Assembly (NCBI GenBank): GCA_021296165.1
Contig: JAGWAW010000076.1
Span: 1-6,903 of the forward strand
DNA: 6,903 nucleotides
DNA from: Nitrosopumilaceae archaeon
GTDB lineage: Archaea > Thermoproteota > Nitrososphaeria > Nitrososphaerales > Nitrosopumilaceae
Direction of reading: 5' to 3'
Made by a program: the position numbers and the translations under genes. Of this stretch, positions 5,263 to 6,903 are shown in pieces; position 1 is the stretch's first letter, and the number at the start of each line of letters is the position of its first letter. A model generated the notes under the pieces. That model had not been told where the DNA came from, did not search any database, and saw only the letters and a program-made list of their open reading frames with translations.

Positions 5263-6417
5263 ATGCAGCTTACACCCGACGAGGAGGCGGCGCTCTCCGG
5301 CCGTCACGGTGACATAATGCAGATGGCGTACCGCATACTGGCGGCCACCGGCGAGGCCACCGGCGCCGAGAGGCTCGTCCCGGTGGAGTGGGTGCACCTC
5401 TCTGGAGTCAACTACAACACCATCGGGGACGCCGGCGAGGAGTTTCTCAGGTCCATACGGGACAGGGCCCGGGTCCGGGTGCGCACCACCCTCAACCCGA
5501 TGGGCTTTGATATCGACAGCGTGGGCTCGTACGACATAGGCGAGGAGTTCGTACGAAAGCAGCGGTCCATACAGGAGTCGTATGCCATGATGGGCGTGGA
5601 GACCTCCTTCTCCTGTGTGCCGTACGACATATTTCCGATGCCCCGGCCCGGATCCCAGGTGGCCTTTGCGGAGAGCAACGCGGCCATCCACGCCAACTCC
5701 CTGGACGGCCTGCACACCAACAAGGAGAGCGCCTTTAGCGCCCTGGCCAGCGCCCTGACAGGCAAGAGCCCGTACGGCCCCCTGCGGCAGGATATGCCGC
5801 CGGACACAGCGGTGGAGATGGCCGTGCCCGACCCCACCGAGCTGGAGTGGGGGATGCTGGGATACTTTGCCGGCCGGGTGTGCGAGGGGCACGCGGGGAT
5901 ATGCGGCGCGGAGCGGCCCGACTCCCGCGACTGCAAGGCCATATGCGGCGGGATGGGAACCTCTGGTACCTGCGGCAGGTTCTCGTTCGGCGGGGATCTG
6001 TCAGGACGCGAGAAGGTGGAGTTCGGCCCCGCCGAGGCGGCCGGCATACGCGACGAGCTGAACACCGCCGAGAAGGGGGATGTCATAATACTGGGGAGCC
6101 CCCAGCTCTCGTTCGGGGAGATATCCAATTTGGTCGCCATGCTGGGGGGCCGCCGCTTCGCCAAGAGGTGCATGGTCTTCTGCCCCAGGGTGGTCAAGGA
6201 GAGGGCGGCCGCGGTCGGGTATCTGGACGTGCTGGAGAGGGCCAACTGCACCCTGCTGGCCGACTGCTGCGCCTGCCTGACTCCTTTGGTGTCGGCGGAG
6301 ACCACCGACTCGGTGACCACCAACAGCATCAAGGGTGCGTACTATCTGGGCCACTCCAACGGCGTGGGGGTGTGCCTCAAATCGTTGAGCAGGATAATCC
6401 GGGAGGAGACCATATGA
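5263..6417 (+). CDS. Aconitase-X large subunit, probable phosphomevalonate dehydratase
   Basis: Large (catalytic) subunit of a split aconitase-X enzyme (formerly DUF521). In archaea this pair dehydrates 5-phosphomevalonate to trans-anhydromevalonate 5-phosphate in the modified mevalonate pathway to isoprenoid lipids, as shown for Aeropyrum; other aconitase-X members act on hydroxyproline. The 384-residue product shows the family stretch AESNAAIHANSLDGLHTNKE (136-155), a glycine/cysteine-rich segment (C207, C214, C224, C228, C237), LADCCACLTPL (332-342) and TTNSIKGAYYL (352-362), expected to include iron-sulfur ligands. Residues 278-283 read GSPQLS, where I recall GCPHxS in many relatives. ATG 5263 fits the TATA box at leaderless spacing. 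The stop overlaps the small-subunit start (ATGA), indicating translational coupling and a 1:1 complex. Confidence 0.88.
   Translation: MQLTPDEEAALSGRHGDIMQMAYRILAATGEATGAERLVPVEWVHLSGVNYNTIGDAGEEFLRSIRDRARVRVRTTLNPMGFDIDSVGSYDIGEEFVRKQRSIQESYAMMGVETSFSCVPYDIFPMPRPGSQVAFAESNAAIHANSLDGLHTNKESAFSALASALTGKSPYGPLRQDMPPDTAVEMAVPDPTELEWGMLGYFAGRVCEGHAGICGAERPDSRDCKAICGGMGTSGTCGRFSFGGDLSGREKVEFGPAEAAGIRDELNTAEKGDVIILGSPQLSFGEISNLVAMLGGRRFAKRCMVFCPRVVKERAAAVGYLDVLERANCTLLADCCACLTPLVSAETTDSVTTNSIKGAYYLGHSNGVGVCLKSLSRIIREETI
6402..6406 (+). promoter_or_regulatory. Shine-Dalgarno site for the small subunit
   Basis: GGAGG lies seven bases before ATG 6414, inside the end of the large-subunit gene. It is the only convincing ribosome binding site in the window, and it fixes the small-subunit start at the ATGA overlap. 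The other starts appear leaderless, so this marks an internal cistron of a shared message. Confidence 0.65.
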
Positions 6418-6800
6418 GAAGGATGGTGGGGGGGCGCGCCCGGGGCACTGTGATGAGGTCGTTCCGGCCCATAAACTTCTTGGGCATGATAGACAAGCGG
6501 ACGGGTATGGTGGGAGATAAGTCCCACGACCTGCACGGGAGGCGGCTGGCCGGCTCCATACTGGTCTTTCCGAACGGGTCCGGGAGCAGCGTGGGCGCAT
6601 ACACGATACACTCGCTGCACTCGCAGGGGGTGGCGCCCGCCGCCATGATATGCGAGCGGGCCGACCTCACCGTGGCCACCGGCTGCGCCGTGGCCGGCAT
6701 ACCCATGGCCGTGGCCACCAAGTCCGAGATGGATGTGCTGCACGAGGGGGCTAGGGCCCTAGTGGACACCGACGCCGGCATTCTGGAAGTGGAGTCGTAG
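6414..6800 (+). CDS. Aconitase-X small subunit, probable phosphomevalonate dehydratase
   Basis: Small (swivelling-domain) subunit, formerly DUF126, partner of the large subunit encoded just upstream. It supplies the domain that closes over the active site of the split enzyme. The 128-residue product shows the family motif FPNGSGSSVGAY (52-63), which corresponds to the serine-containing loop of the aconitase swivel domain. It also has DLTVATGCAVAGIP (84-97) near the C-terminus. The length is normal for a stand-alone small subunit. The first 13 residues are basic and poorly conserved-looking, and the inner ATGs at residues 4 and 14 could be starts. I prefer 6414 because of the GGAGG and the ATGA overlap. 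No terminator is obvious downstream. Confidence 0.88.
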   Translation: MRRMVGGRARGTVMRSFRPINFLGMIDKRTGMVGDKSHDLHGRRLAGSILVFPNGSGSSVGAYTIHSLHSQGVAPAAMICERADLTVATGCAVAGIPMAVATKSEMDVLHEGARALVDTDAGILEVES

Positions 6801-6858
6801 ACATTCTAGTGCGCTACGCGGCCCGGGTTCCGTTGCAAACCGTGTTGACGCCATAAAA

Positions 6859-6903
6859 TCATGACACCCCACGGCTCCACACAACTTTTCCGTCCACCAG
6901 GAT
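6859..6903 (-). CDS. Possible 3' end of a convergent gene (partial)
   Basis: Read on the minus strand, the last bases of the window give 14 codons, ILVDGKVVWSRGVS, then TGA (complement of 6859-6861). Alternating beta-strand-like residues and GTG/GAC/AGC codons look like the C-terminus of a real protein, for example an amidohydrolase-type ending, but this is too short to name. The other two minus-strand frames are also open over these bases. If real, it converges on the aconitase-X operon with 58 bases between stops. ATAAAAT at 6853-6859 could alternatively be a plus-strand TATA box for a gene beyond the window. Confidence 0.3.
   Translation of the reverse strand: MLVDGKVVWSRGVS

Noticed and set aside
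5412..6332. 306-aa minus-strand frame opposite the aconitase-X large subunit
   Set aside because: It is Ser/Arg/Pro-rich shadow sequence; the plus-strand family motifs are unambiguous.
6751..6762. Perfect 12-bp palindrome CTAGGGCCCTAG
   Set aside because: It lies inside the small-subunit coding sequence and is explained by ordinary codons; a regulatory role near the end of a gene is unlikely.

Overview
The window looks like chromosomal DNA of a GC-rich ammonia-oxidising-type thaumarchaeon, with Cenarchaeum symbiosum as the closest match I can think of. This is inference from several signs: archaeal-type gene content (a split aconitase-X pair, archaeal-style Sat and Nth), heavy use of ATA, AGG and CGG codons with CGA almost absent from real genes, and A/T-rich TATA-like boxes centred 24-27 nt upstream of start codons that have no ribosome binding site (leaderless transcripts).

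Layout. Bases 1-381 hold the 3' end of an unidentified gene and a possible 46-residue small protein. Bases 382-985 hold no convincing gene but are rich in perfect palindromes, a 9-bp hairpin and a 37-bp direct repeat in two copies. Bases 986-2874 encode sulfate activation and reduction: an iron-sulfur APS/PAPS reductase (cysH) overlapping ATP sulfurylase (sat), with a candidate internal sat promoter. Bases 2875-3206 are a second gene-poor stretch with a TATA-bearing dyad and a perfect 9+1+9 palindrome just ahead of the next gene. Bases 3207-4587 encode a Yip1-like multi-pass membrane protein and an exported, C-terminally anchored protein of unknown function. Endonuclease III (nth) lies on the minus strand and overlaps that exported gene tail-to-tail by 59 bp. 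A 32-bp gap then separates nth from the divergent aconitase-X large and small subunits (5263-6800), the likely phosphomevalonate dehydratase of the archaeal mevalonate route. The right edge may carry the last codons of a minus-strand gene.

How the genes work together. Sat makes APS from sulfate and ATP, and CysH reduces APS (or PAPS) to sulfite, so that pair is a compact assimilatory sulfate module. The two aconitase-X subunits form one enzyme feeding isoprenoid (archaeal lipid) synthesis. Nth is a stand-alone base-excision repair enzyme. I see no mobile element, CRISPR array, rRNA or tRNA. The least explained parts are the structured region upstream of cysH and the dyad/palindrome region upstream of the Yip1 gene.
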